From NCBI GenBank assembly GCA_033239525.1, contig BSYO01000004.1, positions 25,148,037 to 25,212,036 on the forward strand: a stretch of DNA of 64,000 bases, given 5' to 3'. The notes under the pieces are model-generated. The model saw only the letters and a program-made list of their open reading frames with translations. It ran no database searches and was not told the DNA's origin. Shown piece after piece: positions 37,501 through 49,209 of this stretch; positions within the stretch are counted from its first letter, which is position 1, and each line of letters begins with the position of its first letter. A program made the translations under genes and the position numbers. Source of the stretch: Nepenthes gracilis. Taxonomy: Eukaryota > Streptophyta > Magnoliopsida > Caryophyllales > Nepenthaceae.

Positions 37501-40500
37501 AGAGGTCACTTACATTTTTAGCCACAAAGAGTACAACCAGCAGTGTGACTCCCAGACATCCAGCAGCTATTCTTGCAGTGAGAAGATTTGTGGACGCAAG
37601 CATTAAAACCATCCCCCAGAACGATGAACCAAGGTCTGGCGTGCAACAAAAATCAAGGTCCTTCATACTAATCTTAAAGACGAATTGTGGTAAAACTAAA
37701 TGAAACACTTAAGTTGAAAATGCCAAATCATGTCATACATTACTAACAATCAAAAGTTAAGCAAGCATTTGTAGCAGGAAAGTGAAAATAATACTGCAAA
37801 AACTCTAGGTTAGGTTAGGGTCTATTTGGTTATTATAGAGATAAAAAATGGGCAGATATTTTAAATATTAACTGATATGCATCAGTATCGGACCCTTGAT
37901 ATTAATATTTTTTTAAACTGTGACAATATCATAATATGTTACCGTACTGATAATATTAGTCAATATATTGATCGATATTTCCCTATCCTCTTATGATTCT
38001 CAGAAGTTTATTTTCTTTCAATATATATAATATCAATATATATTGTCAAATATGCCCAATGCTAATATAGTTGCGACCAAAACAAACACTAATATTTTTA
38101 TAAATGAGTTCTTGGAAAGGAAAAAATTTTTAAGGAAAATACTTTTCCATGTTTCTATTATATAGAAAATTAGAATGAAAAAATTTTGATAGAAAATATA
38201 TATTGATATATTTATATTTGAGGAAAGTAAGTTTCCTATCATTTTCTTTCTTTCTTTTATTTTTTTCTTATTATTTTCTTTTTTTCAAACTTTCCTATAA
38301 ACAAACAAATCCTAAAGTTAAATAGAATGAAATTTACAGCCAGCAGGCAAGATAACCCAATAAATGCCACCACGTGTCTGCGTCGTTCCACCTTCATCAG
38401 CATGCACCTGGATCCCCTCCACCTGCATATGAAATTGCTTAGCCATGCAGAAAAAATAAGGACATTAAATCATTATTTGACATAAATTCCTTTGTGTTCG
38501 TGGGAATTTAATGCTCCTTACTGAGTTATTCTATCAATGGAGAGTCATTGGTGTTTGGCTAGAAGATTTATGCTAGGTTCAGGTTGCAGTCCTCTCATAT
38601 GACATAAAATCCTGCTGTTCTTATTAAAAGCAAGATAGTATGCAAAGATGTGGAAAGTTTATTCATATGCATTGCTTTTACTTCCTTTTGAGAAATGTCT
38701 TTAAAGCATGGATTAAAATATCACTATCGGTATTGATCACAGCCGTATTAGTATCGGCCGTAACAGTAGTGGTTATATCAAATGATAAAAAAAAAAAAAT
38801 CAATGAACACATCTAAACTTAATTATAAACTAAAATTTGACCATATTTAATCATGTTTTACATATTTAAAGGTTTTTAGCCAATTTATTCAATGGATCAA
38901 CATTTTAATAACAAATAATATGCTAGCAAGTAGCAAAACAACAACAATAATACAAAATAAAGTTAATTCTAACAACAACTATGCAATAAGAAACAAATAT
39001 CACTTAAGAAATATAATTATACAATACGAGTTGAAGTTGACATTCCAAACTTAAGGTTCATTTATTATTGAACTATGTTAAATAAGAAGAAAGGAAAATA
39101 TTTGAGTGGCTGGCTAATCGGGAAATTGAACAAAAAAAAAGGTGAATAAAACCAGAGGGAAATATTGGACGATATTCATATATTTTCCACAATATCAGAT
39201 AGGCCCAATATCGATATTTTATTCCATCGTTTGGAGCAAAATAAGAAAATAACAGCCCAATACGAGTTCGTTCTTAATTTTCAAGAAATGAAACAAAAAA
39301 CACTATCATTTGAAGTCTCACACACCTTATATCAGAATTGGAAAATGAAAAATCGAGATATTGACAAGTAGGGAAGTTCCAACTTTTTGCTTCTCGGGTC
39401 CCGGGTTGTCGTACGGATTAGGGAGCCTTCGGATTCCTCGTCGTTCAGAGATAATCGCAAACGGGTTCTGTCTCCGTCACTGTAAACCTAGAACCTACAC
39501 AACACAAATAACAAACGAGAAGTCAGAAGTCAACAAGGAGCTATCTTCCGTTGACACTTAGACGCTCAAATCAGAAATCTTTCGCAATAAATGGAGGAAT
39601 GCATGCTTAAAATGCAAGAATGATGGGAGTGTGAGAGGGATATATTTGGATGTTTGAGCTCAATGGATGCGCCCGACAGAAGGCGGCTTACCGGTGCGCC
39701 CGCAGAGGGCGGCTTATCGGTGAGCCCGCGGAAGACGGCTTAGAAATGTCCCTACTTGGGAGTGGGCCTGTAAAGGATGGCTTAAAGGTGCGCTCGTGGA
39801 GGGTGGCTTAGAGATATCCCCGCTTGGGGTACACCCGCGGAAGGCGGCTTAAAGATGTCCCCGCTTGGAGGTGCGCCCGTGAAGGGCGGCTTAGAGGTGC
39901 CCCCGTAGAATGCGGCTTAGAGATGTCCCCGCTTGGGCGGTGCGCCCACGGAGGGCGACTTAGAGATATGCCCGCGTCAAGTGAGACAAGCGTGCCCTTG
40001 AGCCTTGCTAATATTTGGAGGCTTAGCGGACATGCCAAGACGAGTGTGGAGATGTCAGGCCCTGCCCGCCTGAGTTCTACTAAGTACGGAATTGCCCATT
40101 TGGCCCGAGTGAACTGAATAGAACTGTCGTGGAATTAAGAGCCGCCGGATGTTATCTTTGGAGAGCTCTGTACTTCATGCTGACGAACACCAGGGTGATG
40201 GTTTTGTACTCCACTGACTGAGGACATTCCCTTTCAAACTTATGGGCATCCATTGAGGAGTATGCCTTCACGCCTTGATCTGCCGAGAGGCTTCGTGATG
40301 CATTTTGGGAGGAGCTCTGCCAAGCACTCTGGCCGCCATTGTAGGAGCCCCACAATCTGTTTGGGGAGAGCATCTAGCCGACGCCATGGAGAGCCCCGTG
40401 CCTCGTCTCGCAGGAAACGAGGGTGGAGGAGGTAGGTGCCACTAGAGGGTGGTCTCCGTGTTCTATTGAAAGCACTGAGCGTCATTAACGAGGGCTCTGC

Positions 40501-43500
40501 CAGGCTTCATTAATGGTGCGGTTTGGACGCAATGTCTAGATGAGAGCTTCTAGGAACCCTAGGTGGCTCTGGCGAAGGGCTGGGCGATTTCTCTTGATCA
40601 GGGGCCCTGAGCTCCGTTTTAGGGACCTTGAGTGTCTGTCACACCATGAACAGGGCGATGGAGCTGAATGGCAAATTCGGGGGACCGTACGCCTTGTTTG
40701 GTGAGGGATTTTGGGTGCCATTGTTGCGGGCTTTGAATCCGACCGGATGCAAAATCTGGGCGTCGTTGATGGGAACTTTGAGCCAGGCTTTGTGCTGTCT
40801 CACCGAGGGCTGAGACAGAGCGCCATGGCGCCGTTCTTGGGGAGCCTTGATGAAGGCTCTAGACGCCATTTTTGGGAGGCTCTGTGATGCTTAGCTTCAC
40901 CAGTGGACAGGAGGATCAGGCCGGCGGTCCCCAGGCATTGCCTTTCAGGGATTTCGCTCCCCTGTTCAGGAATTTGTTTTTCCTCTCTCTTTTTGCTGTC
41001 CATTCTTCCCTTTTTATTGAGAGATGGGATGAAAATTTCCTACCAAAATGAGTTCTAATTTCCCACCAAAGAGGAATTTCTCCCTCCAAGATAAAAATAT
41101 TTCCCTCCAAGACGAAACTTCTTCGACACGCTTCAGGTTTCGGGTCAGCCCGCGATACCGAACCCATTACAACTTAAGATATGTTGCCAGCTAAAACTTC
41201 ACGCAATTAGCAAAGAGGCATTGTTAGTCCAATGTTTGTTATCTAGTTATGCAACACATGACATTGCTATCAGTTGGTACCAAAGATTCATCAATGAACT
41301 ATTCCATAACCGCATGCCCATTTTTCTTGCATATTTAGTCAGCTATATGTCCAATGAAAAACAGTGGCATTGACAAAACAAAAGGAGCATACACAATATT
41401 CAAAAAAGCAGTTAGCTCTTAATACCTTAGTAAGTTATCTTGTTGACCAATACCGATTATTCATTTAGATGACAAGAATGCATTTTTATGTACTAAAGGT
41501 CTCACCTTAAGTGATTGAGCAACCACAGATATTGATAATATAACAAATATATGAACTACATGGGAATGACAATATACAGAATGTCAATGACAATACCTCA
41601 AAGAAAGAAAATCCAGTAAAGCCAAACTCCCTATGATTTTCAAGGAAGCTTCAAACGGTTACCCCAAAGGAGCGAAGAAACACAACCAAGAACATAGGAC
41701 CAGGAGACTTCAGGCCGCTTAAACAGTGTGAGGTATAAATATGCATATTCAACAGTATGAGGTTAGTGAGTTCTTTTAGAAGAATAAATTGAGGCTGCTG
41801 GCTCTTCTTGAGAAAAAATGAAGGCCAAGCACTTTACGAAGGTCATAGGTTCGTGTGTGGATGGCTGAGTTCATTTGAATCACAATTATAAAGCTAACAA
41901 ATGGTAGAATTGGGATCACATGGTTCTCACTGCAGAGTACAAAGCTAGTACTGACCCAGTGATTGATGATCAAATTAGTCGATGAATCCTTTAGTGCACA
42001 TGTTTCAATGATACATGCTAATTTAGTAGTTATGAATGACTTCCCTTGTGGAATTGTATATCACAACCATGGATGCAAGTATTGGCTGATGCGTATTGTA
42101 TCGGCTGGCCAATATGTATCAATATTAGGATAGCCTGATATTAATATTTCTTGATACTGCGACAATATTATAATATATTTTTGTAGCGATTGACAAAGTC
42201 AATATATCAACCAGCATTCAAAATATCGGTCAATACAGCTAATATTTAGTCAATATATCAACCAACATAGGCTTGTCAGCTTACATTTTAAAAAAAAAAT
42301 TTCTGTCAAATATATCCAATACTGATACATATTACCTGATATGTCAATACCAATATGATCGCAATCGCAACTAATATAGATACCAATATTTTCATCCATG
42401 ATCACCACTAATCCTTGGATACTAATGGGAGACTTCAAGGGGCAGTCTTCTTGTCTCTTCAAAAAAGCATTGGAACAGTTGGAGAAGACCGGGTAAAGCT
42501 GTCTTGAATTTATTAGCTCCGGGACACTTTTCAAACATGTCAATGCTACTGTTGTTCTTGTTCCTAACATATCTAACCCTTTTTTTATCTCTTGAAAGCA
42601 AGTATTAGAACTTCATTTGCACATCTATTCTCTTGAGGGAAGATCTAATTAAGTTGTATTTATTCAAAACTGTAAAAAGGCTAGTTTTCTACATATGCTC
42701 GCTAGGGAGAATGAATGCAAAAAATTGCTGTCTTTTATTGACAGCGTGAGGTGGGTAAATCTTGGTGGCACCTATTGTGGCTGTCTGGAGCCCTTGTGTG
42801 GCTTCCCTCTGCTTGTGGAGTTCCTTTTTCTGCTAAAGAGGAATATTTTGCGATTTATGGGCTTCTCATAAGGTTAGTTACCAAAGAAATATTTAGGTGC
42901 ACCATTGATTTCAACTTAGAATTACTTTCAACTTTCAAGTGTTGTTTGCTATCACTAAGAATGATCTTAGCAGAGTTAAAGCATCCACAGGATTTACTTT
43001 AGCTATGCTGGAAAATAGTAGCTGGTGAAAAGTACCCATTTTCGTATACAAGTCCATTGGTCGCAATCTTTTTCATACCTAAGGAATTCCTATCTGAAAT
43101 TGAAGCAACTTGTAGATCTTTTTTTGGACTGGTTCTTCTCTAAATGGAGAAAAGAATTTAATTGCACAGTGTTGTAAGCTGCTCTAAAATAGAAAGTTGT
43201 TTGGCCCTAATGAAATTAGTATGGTGGAATGAGGCAACACTTTGTAAGCAAGTCTGGTGAGTTGTTATAGATCAATGAATACCATCTCAAAGGTAGATTA
43301 ATTTGGGACATTCAAAATAGAGATGATGGCCCCTGATTATTGTCACATCCCAAAACCCGATCCCGACATTAATTAATGGAATTAATGCATCTTATCTTAA
43401 TTACTCATATTATTAGGTTAATCCGTAATCGCAAATCGACTTTGAACGTGAACCATAAGTCGATAACAACAACCGTCCCAATTATATGATAACTAGCCAA

Positions 43501-46500
43501 AACATGAGATCCAAAATTGCCACGTCTAAAAGTGACTCCGCATACTGACAACAATATGACATCAAATCATACATAATGAGATACATCTAAACAAAATCAA
43601 AATAAACAACAACCACGATCTACTATCGTTGGACAATCCAACATCCAACTACACCACTGCTAACAACATCGCAATAACTAAATTTATACAAAACTGTTCA
43701 ATCAAGGTAGAGGTAAATATTCTAAAACTATTATTTCAAAACAAAATACAATTGATTCCATCAAAATCCTAGTCTAAATTTTTCCTCAAATCAGCTCATC
43801 AACCATAATCCTCACTGCGCAAGTGCCCGAACCCGCTAATTTGAAGGGGGTTAGCGAAAAAACAAAAACAAAAGTGAGTCAAAAGCTTAACAAGACATAT
43901 AATTTGCACAATTAAACATATAGTTTACATAAAAACATGCCAAAAGGAATAATGGATCAAATTCAGATGCAATGCCGTGAATTTTCAAAATAAATATGCA
44001 CAGCTTTCAAATTTCCCTAACAGTTCTTAATCCAAAACGTGCCATGCAAAATTTGTGTTCAAACATGTTCTTATGGACTAAGGGCCAACAGGGCCTTACC
44101 GATTAAGGGACAGATAATTGACACTATAATAAATTAAAGTATGCCATAATATACCACTGCTGAATTTCTTACAATGGTCCGATATATAAATAAATGAAAA
44201 CTCTACACAATTACAAATGATCCTTATATTTTCTCATCCCGAAGAAAATAGTCTAAATTCTTTCACAAATTGTAGAATTTTTCTTCACATTTATCGATTT
44301 CTTGTCATGCAATACTTTTATTTTCATACAGAAACTTGCATATGCTTAATTTAAAACATGTAATGCCATGTTAAAAGATTTTTAAACAAAGTTGCAGAAA
44401 AAATAGTAAAATTTTCTCAATTCAACATTTCTTTTCAAATAATATGCATGCAAGGACAATTTGATGAAATTTCAAGACATTAGAACATATACTTAGTGAT
44501 TCTAAATATGGAAGAACATTATACACGAATTTAAAGTATACAATAACTATTTGAACATGATTTCAACACATGCATGGGTGAAAATATAGAGAAATAAGTT
44601 GACAACACAGTATATGAATTAAGAACATGAATTTCATAAAAATTACAATAAATGGGAATAAGAATTCATGCATGTGAAGTATAAACATTTTAACAACGAA
44701 AATGTCACATATATGAATATTTAAAATAATAAATACTCAATGAAGTAAGGAAAGATTAGCAGCAAAAGAAAGGAACCTTAGGATGCACTTGTTTAGCTTC
44801 AATTTTACCAAAATCTTCCTTTGATTAACTTTAATTGGCCTTCTCTAGTTTTCTCTCTATGTTTCTCTCTCTTTTCCTCTTCTCCTTCTCTCTCCTCTCT
44901 CAAAATCTGGCAGAATGTAACTGAAAATCAACCGGACATGATTTCTATAACAGACTGGCACACATGCGCTCGTCAGGACACATGCGCTCGTCAGGAGCTA
45001 GCGTACATGCGTTGCGGCTAAACATAGTGGCTCACGAGTGTCGTATTAGGCGCACTTCAAGTGCTGGCATTCTGTCATAACGCGCTCAAGTATCACTTGA
45101 GCGTACATTAAGCATGAACTAATTTGAAAAACCCGCTCGAATTCCAATTAAGCATCTATCAGGCGCGATCTCTCTGCTCATAACAAGCATGTGCGCACGT
45201 CAAGCGCCGATCAAGCGTCACCCAATTCACTATGACCCGGTCAAAAATTAATGTTGACCGAATTTTTTTCTTCCTTTGACCTCAATTTTATTTATTTCAA
45301 CTTAATTGATCATGATTAAATTTGAAATTCAAAACTCATTCTTCACAGTTATGAAACAAAATTCTTGAAATCAAATATTTATTTGTTAATGCCTTGGATG
45401 AAAATATCGATATTAGACACTGTCATATCAATATCAAACATATTAGACATACATATCAAAAGCAAAAATTTTTTTTAAAATTATAAGCTAATAGACAAAT
45501 AGAGAATTCAACCATTCCATGGTTAATGCATTTGTAAACTATAAGGCTCATGTGAAAGGCAAGGATGCTGGCAATAGAGAATTTACCATTAGCAGTGACT
45601 ATAATTCTTTGAGAGTGAGAACACTTAGATGAGGTTGAATGGAATAAGTTGAACTGTACTAGCATACAAAAAGCGGTCTATCTGATGGCTAATCACTCAA
45701 AATAGCTTCTTACTAAATATAGACTTGTTGAAAGTGGGCTTATACAATTACATAATTGTGTCATGTGCAATAGGCTGTGGAAACCAGAGATCACATGTTC
45801 GGTGGCCCTTTTCCTATCTGTCTGGCAACTCTCTTCAGCAGGATTACACTAAGATACAGATTAGAGACTTGGCTGAAGGTAATGCCGCTTGTAAAGCTCT
45901 TTTATTGAGTGAACAATCATGACAGGACTCGAATAAGAAGCCCCAGCTAACTCCATGCCGGCAGCCACAGTAAGCAGCCACTGTGTCAGCCGCTACAGAC
46001 TACATCTTGCAATAAAGGAATTCCAGAATTTTTGAGAAACAGTTTCCCTTGGAGAATCATGTTAAAATCCAACTAACTATACATGACTTAATGCAAAAAT
46101 GCACTTCAGTATTATTGGTTGTTCGGTCCTTTTTTGTCTCTTTGCTAGTACACTATTGTGGTTTCTTACACTCACTCACAGGGGTATATGAACTCCTTGA
46201 AGTTTCCATGAGAACGCTTAGGGTTAATTGTATATTGAAATTGTCCCCCAAATAGACATAAGAGATTTTTACAAATTAATTGATAAATGAAATTTTCACC
46301 AAAAAAAATAAGACAGCCTACTTTACTTGAATTCTTCACTTTACCTAGGGCATCTGTCTCAAAAATGTATCCGCACCCCAAACATGTGATCCTTTAAATA
46401 CAATGGAGAAAAGCTGTAACGACTAGAACAAACCCGTGTCCAACAGATGTAATCCTAGTTGAAGTAACATAGTTACAACAAACTGATTTCAAAATTTTCT

Positions 46501-48374
46501 TATTTGTATGGTGAAATGACTACAGATACAGTTTGATTCTCCTTAAATGCATGCGTACAATTATTACCAGTTGAAGAAGGCCCAAGAAATATAGAGTGAA
46601 AGGTACATTGATTTCAGGAAAAAAAGACCGACTGATACTGGTATTGTCTAAGATAGAGCTTGCTATCTTGGTATCATAATCTTCACCTACAGCTACGAGC
46701 TATTTTAGACCTAAACACATTGCCAATAAAAACTGTAGTCTGCCAAAAGAACAAGCAAATGATCAGGCAAGCATGGAATGATACAGCTTCTTACATGGCC
46801 ACAAGTGAGTTTGCAAGCAACAGCATGACTTGCTTCATGAAGGAAAACAGTGACAAGTTTGAATGGCATAAGCAGAATGGTCCTCCACAGCTGCAAAATG
46901 CAAGACCACAATTGCAGAAACAGAATAGCTCAAATTACTGAGCCACAGAAAATAATGGCTCAAATCATTAAAAATCATAGCTAGCAATGGTGGAGCAACA
47001 ATTTCAACTAACGAACAACAACGACAGGAAAAAATAATAATAAAAGCTTTCACATTCAGAAGGATTAAGATTCAAACTTCCATTGTCCCTCATTTTATGA
47101 CAACTCAAATGGATACAGAATAACAGCTAAATTAAACTGCAGGTTCAAGATCTATGCATAGCAATAATCCATTTTTATGAGCTTTGAACTCTTGAAGGAT
47201 TCTACCTTTAGATATGCTTGGGAAGCAACTAAATCTTTTTTATCATAATGATCATAAACTTTTAGAAATTGTGTTCAAAAGGTTTCTCTTGAAGACAAAA
47301 AACTCGAATGTCAAAAGCAAATCACGAAATTCATCAATATGGTATGCACAAAAATATATACATACACCAATATTCAAATGTCAAAAGAACTCCATCAAAC
47401 CAGCACTATCCATGGCAATTCCATCTCTAACAAAACAGAGAAAAGAAAAGATAAAATATACAGTGGCTGTTTGATTTTCGCAAATCAGACCTGGGAATCA
47501 AATCAGAAGGCTGATTCTCATCTCAATAATTTAGTTGGGAATACCCACTCTGAGTTGAAAGAAAACTGTGATTACACCAATTTCGGTTCACTATGCAATG
47601 AACGAACTTAAATCTCATTGCCCATAATGCTGCTAAAAAAAATCACCAATGCCACAATCAACATCACGGCCCCTTCTTAAACATCAATGAAATTAATGGA
47701 TGTGTGAGTATGAACATGTACATCGCCACCACCATCAACCAATCACTGGAACACAGCCTGGGCACATAACCCACCAACTAGACAGCATCACACCACAACC
47801 CACATCCAAACATCAACACTACCGTCCATCACCCAACTAACTCAATCAAAGACCAGCAACACCCAACCAGACTGTTTCCGTATATACATGTTCATACTCA
47901 CACATCCATTAATTTCATTCCATACTGATTCTAATATGGACCAACCATGTATGGCAAATTTATGCTACCAATTCTCATAACACTCCCTTCTGATTTATCC
48001 TGATTCTATTTCCCAAATCAAACGGCCCCTGAATTTTAAATCCCTCCCGAAACTGCCAAATAATAAGACAAATGAACACTGGGAAAATGCATAAATTCTG
48101 CGCAGAAGTGAGAATACTAATTGACCGAATTGAACCACATTTCCGCCGTCATTATAGATTTGTAATCAGAGTCTCCCCTTACATGCTATAAACTAATGCA
48201 GGGACAAATGAGTGAATAGAAGGTTAAGACATAACACGTAATCAGGAGAGAATAAGACTAGATGGTAAAAATCAGAGATACTACCGCAAGAATAAGAATA
48301 GCGCAGACAGCTGTGGTAGTGAGGAAGACTACTTGGTCATGGTTGCAGCAGTTGTTGAGCGCCCAATTGGACAT
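34509..48374 (-). CDS. Peptidase M50B-like multi-pass membrane protein (spliced, 242 residues)
   Basis: Nine minus-strand coding exons: 48374-48285, 46890-46795, 38422-38338, 37635-37514, 36765-36741, 36391-36308, 35930-35901, 35777-35672 and 34599-34509. All have AG/GT borders and total 729 nt with one frame and no internal stop. The protein starts MSNWALNNCCNHDQVVFLTT. It has HEASH (HExxH, residues 48-52) just after the first membrane segment (about 16-38), then VEGIQVHADEGG, LPAGYLGSSFWG, hydrophobic segments near 84-105, 109-128, 132-154 and 158-177, a Cys-rich loop (ECPCLCNGVGWG), and a last segment (FISLLFLSSAVYLGLVILS). This is the plant M50B-like (Pfam Peptidase_M50B) layout. HExxH suggests zinc-dependent intramembrane proteolysis, but activity has not been established for this plant family as far as I know. 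The tail TSTVLRTLL appears to extend past the usual LVILS end. Intron 2 is 8.4 kb and full of repeats. Confidence 0.92.
36470..37235. repeat. 'CGATAT/CAATATC'-rich dispersed repeat copies
   Basis: Repeated words such as AAATATCGATCAATATATC and CACGACCAATACCAATATTTTT recur at 37860-38110, 38720-38800, 39160-39230, 42090-42400 and 45395-45460. All lie in introns of the M50B-like gene. Boundaries are unclear; class unknown. Confidence 0.45.
36741..36765 (-). CDS. M50B-like exon 5, a 25-nt micro-exon
   Basis: Codes WTLRVLCI plus one base, between TTCAAACAG (acceptor) and GTATGTC (donor). The following exons 6 (84 nt) and 7 (30 nt, IMNSLFSVY) are also small. Frame continuity across all of them supports the model. 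Confidence 0.85.
37830..38310. repeat. AT-rich repeat copy with weak terminal inverted repeat, intron 3 of the M50B-like gene
   Basis: GGGTCTATTTGGTTATTATAG at the left and, as reverse complement at the right, AGGATTTGTTTGTTTATAG form an imperfect inverted pair around a copy of the CGATAT-type repeat. MITE-like, but weakly supported. Confidence 0.3.
39386..41170 (-). repeat. Solo LTR in intron 2 of the M50B-like gene
   Basis: 1785 bp flanked by the perfect 5-bp direct repeat AACTT (39381-39385 and 41171-41175). The minus-strand end contains AATCCGTACGACAACCCGGG, matching the left-edge LTR, and the middle shares CCTACACAACAC...AACAAACGAGAAGTCAG with it. No coding region is present, so this is the product of LTR-LTR recombination. 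Same transcriptional orientation as the host gene. The terminal dinucleotides are decayed. Confidence 0.65.
39665..39985. repeat. GC-rich degenerate tandem repeat inside the solo LTR
   Basis: Reiterated GCGCCCGCGGAGGGCGGCTT and GATGTCCCCGCTTGGG words, roughly 30-60 bp apart. The left-edge LTR shows eroded versions near 575-650 (GGTGGCTCATTC, AGCCCGTGAA). Confidence 0.7.
43341..45347 (+). repeat. LTR-like block TGTCACATCCC...CTTCACA in intron 2 of the M50B-like gene
   Basis: Starts TGTCACATCCCAAAACCCGAT, like the LTRs at 52219 and 52866. It shares their internal order: an AGCAAG/GTGAG box, an AT-rich body, then a CT-rich run at 44840-44905. It ends near CTTCACA. Flanks ATTAT and GTTAT agree at 4 of 5 bases. 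A duplicated ACACATGCGCTCGTCAGG lies at 44960-44996. No coding sequence. Confidence 0.5.
46795..46890 (-). CDS. M50B-like exon 2, carrying the HEASH motif
   Basis: A 96-nt, phase 0-0 exon between TTTTGCAG and GTAAGA. Translation is LWRTILLMPFKLVTVFLHEA then SHAVACKLTCGH. The HEASH at residues 48-52 provides the two histidines and glutamate of a gluzincin-type zinc site. Confidence 0.93.
47686..47919. repeat. Perfect 35-bp inverted repeat with a 164-bp loop in intron 1 of the M50B-like gene
   Basis: The left arm 47686-47720 (AATGAAATTAATGGATGTGT...) is the exact reverse complement of the right arm 47885-47919. The loop is C/A-rich and almost lacks G (CCAACTAGACAGCATCACAC type). It could be a foldback transposon end pair or a hairpin-forming element. 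Confidence 0.9.
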
Positions 48375-48409
48375 CTCTCTCTCTCTTTCTCTCTCTCCCT
48401 CCCTCCGTC
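48375..48409 (-). promoter_or_regulatory. GA-rich 5' leader directly upstream of the M50B-like ATG
   Basis: The plus-strand CT run reads as (GA)n on the coding strand and abuts the ATG at 48374. GA-rich leaders are common in plant 5' UTRs. Confidence 0.6.
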
Positions 48410-48654
48410 TCTAACAACCCTCATTCCTTCAAATACAACATTGCAAATTTTTGGTCAACTAAACGATTTTTGGATCAGCTTTCCTGGAGATGGGAAACTT
48501 TGGAAGTTGCCCAAAAGAAACGAAATTATTAGAGAGCTGTCCCTCCTCCCCTAGATCGTCTGCAAGGAGGAAGATGCACTGCCGCTCGCCAAAGACCATC
48601 CGATTTTTTACCCTTTTTTGTCGAGAGAAACTGTGTAAAGGCACTCCACTTTTC

Positions 48655-48662
48655 ATTTTATA
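48655..48662 (-). promoter_or_regulatory. Candidate TATA box of the M50B-like gene
   Basis: TATAAAAT on the minus strand, about 290 nt upstream of the ATG. This would give a leader of roughly 250 nt. AT-rich surroundings make chance occurrence likely. Confidence 0.3.
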
Positions 48663-49209
48663 TTTTCTGACAAAATAAACAATTTTCCGCATAAACTGTG
48701 ATATTGATGTAAAACACTGTTGCTGATAAAATTTTAAGGTTTTAAATATTACTTGTATAATAATAATTTAAGAATGTTCGATTATCAAAAATATTATTTG
48801 ATGACTTTATGAAATATAAATATATATTTAATAAATAATAAATTTTAATTTAATTAATAGTCAATTTTATTTGTATTTTAAATAAATTTATTTAAATTAA
48901 CATTTTTTTAAAAAAATATTAAATAGATATAAATTATTATTATATATTTGAAAATGGTTTTATAATAAATAGTTCTATTACGATAATTACAATATTTAGG
49001 TTATCATTTAATTTTTTATATTATTTAATAAATATGGTGTATTATTAATTTAATAAAAAAGTAAACTAATTATATTACAATATTTTAAAGATTGTCAATA
49101 AATAATGTACCATTAGTATATTTTTTATTTATTAAAAATTAAATATATCTAAAGAGCTATAAAAATTTATGTATTTGTAAGCATTGAGTCAAATAATTAA
49201 TTTTATGAT
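48663..49209. other. AT-rich intergenic DNA upstream of the M50B-like gene
   Basis: Very AT-rich; no gene or bounded repeat seen. Confidence 0.5.

Noticed and set aside
40152..41167. Several 60-83-codon frames on both strands
   Set aside because: All lie in the GC-rich solo LTR at 39386-41170, where long chance frames are expected.
42751..43002. 83-codon plus-strand frame
   Set aside because: It lies in intron 2 of the M50B-like gene with no recognisable domain or splice context.
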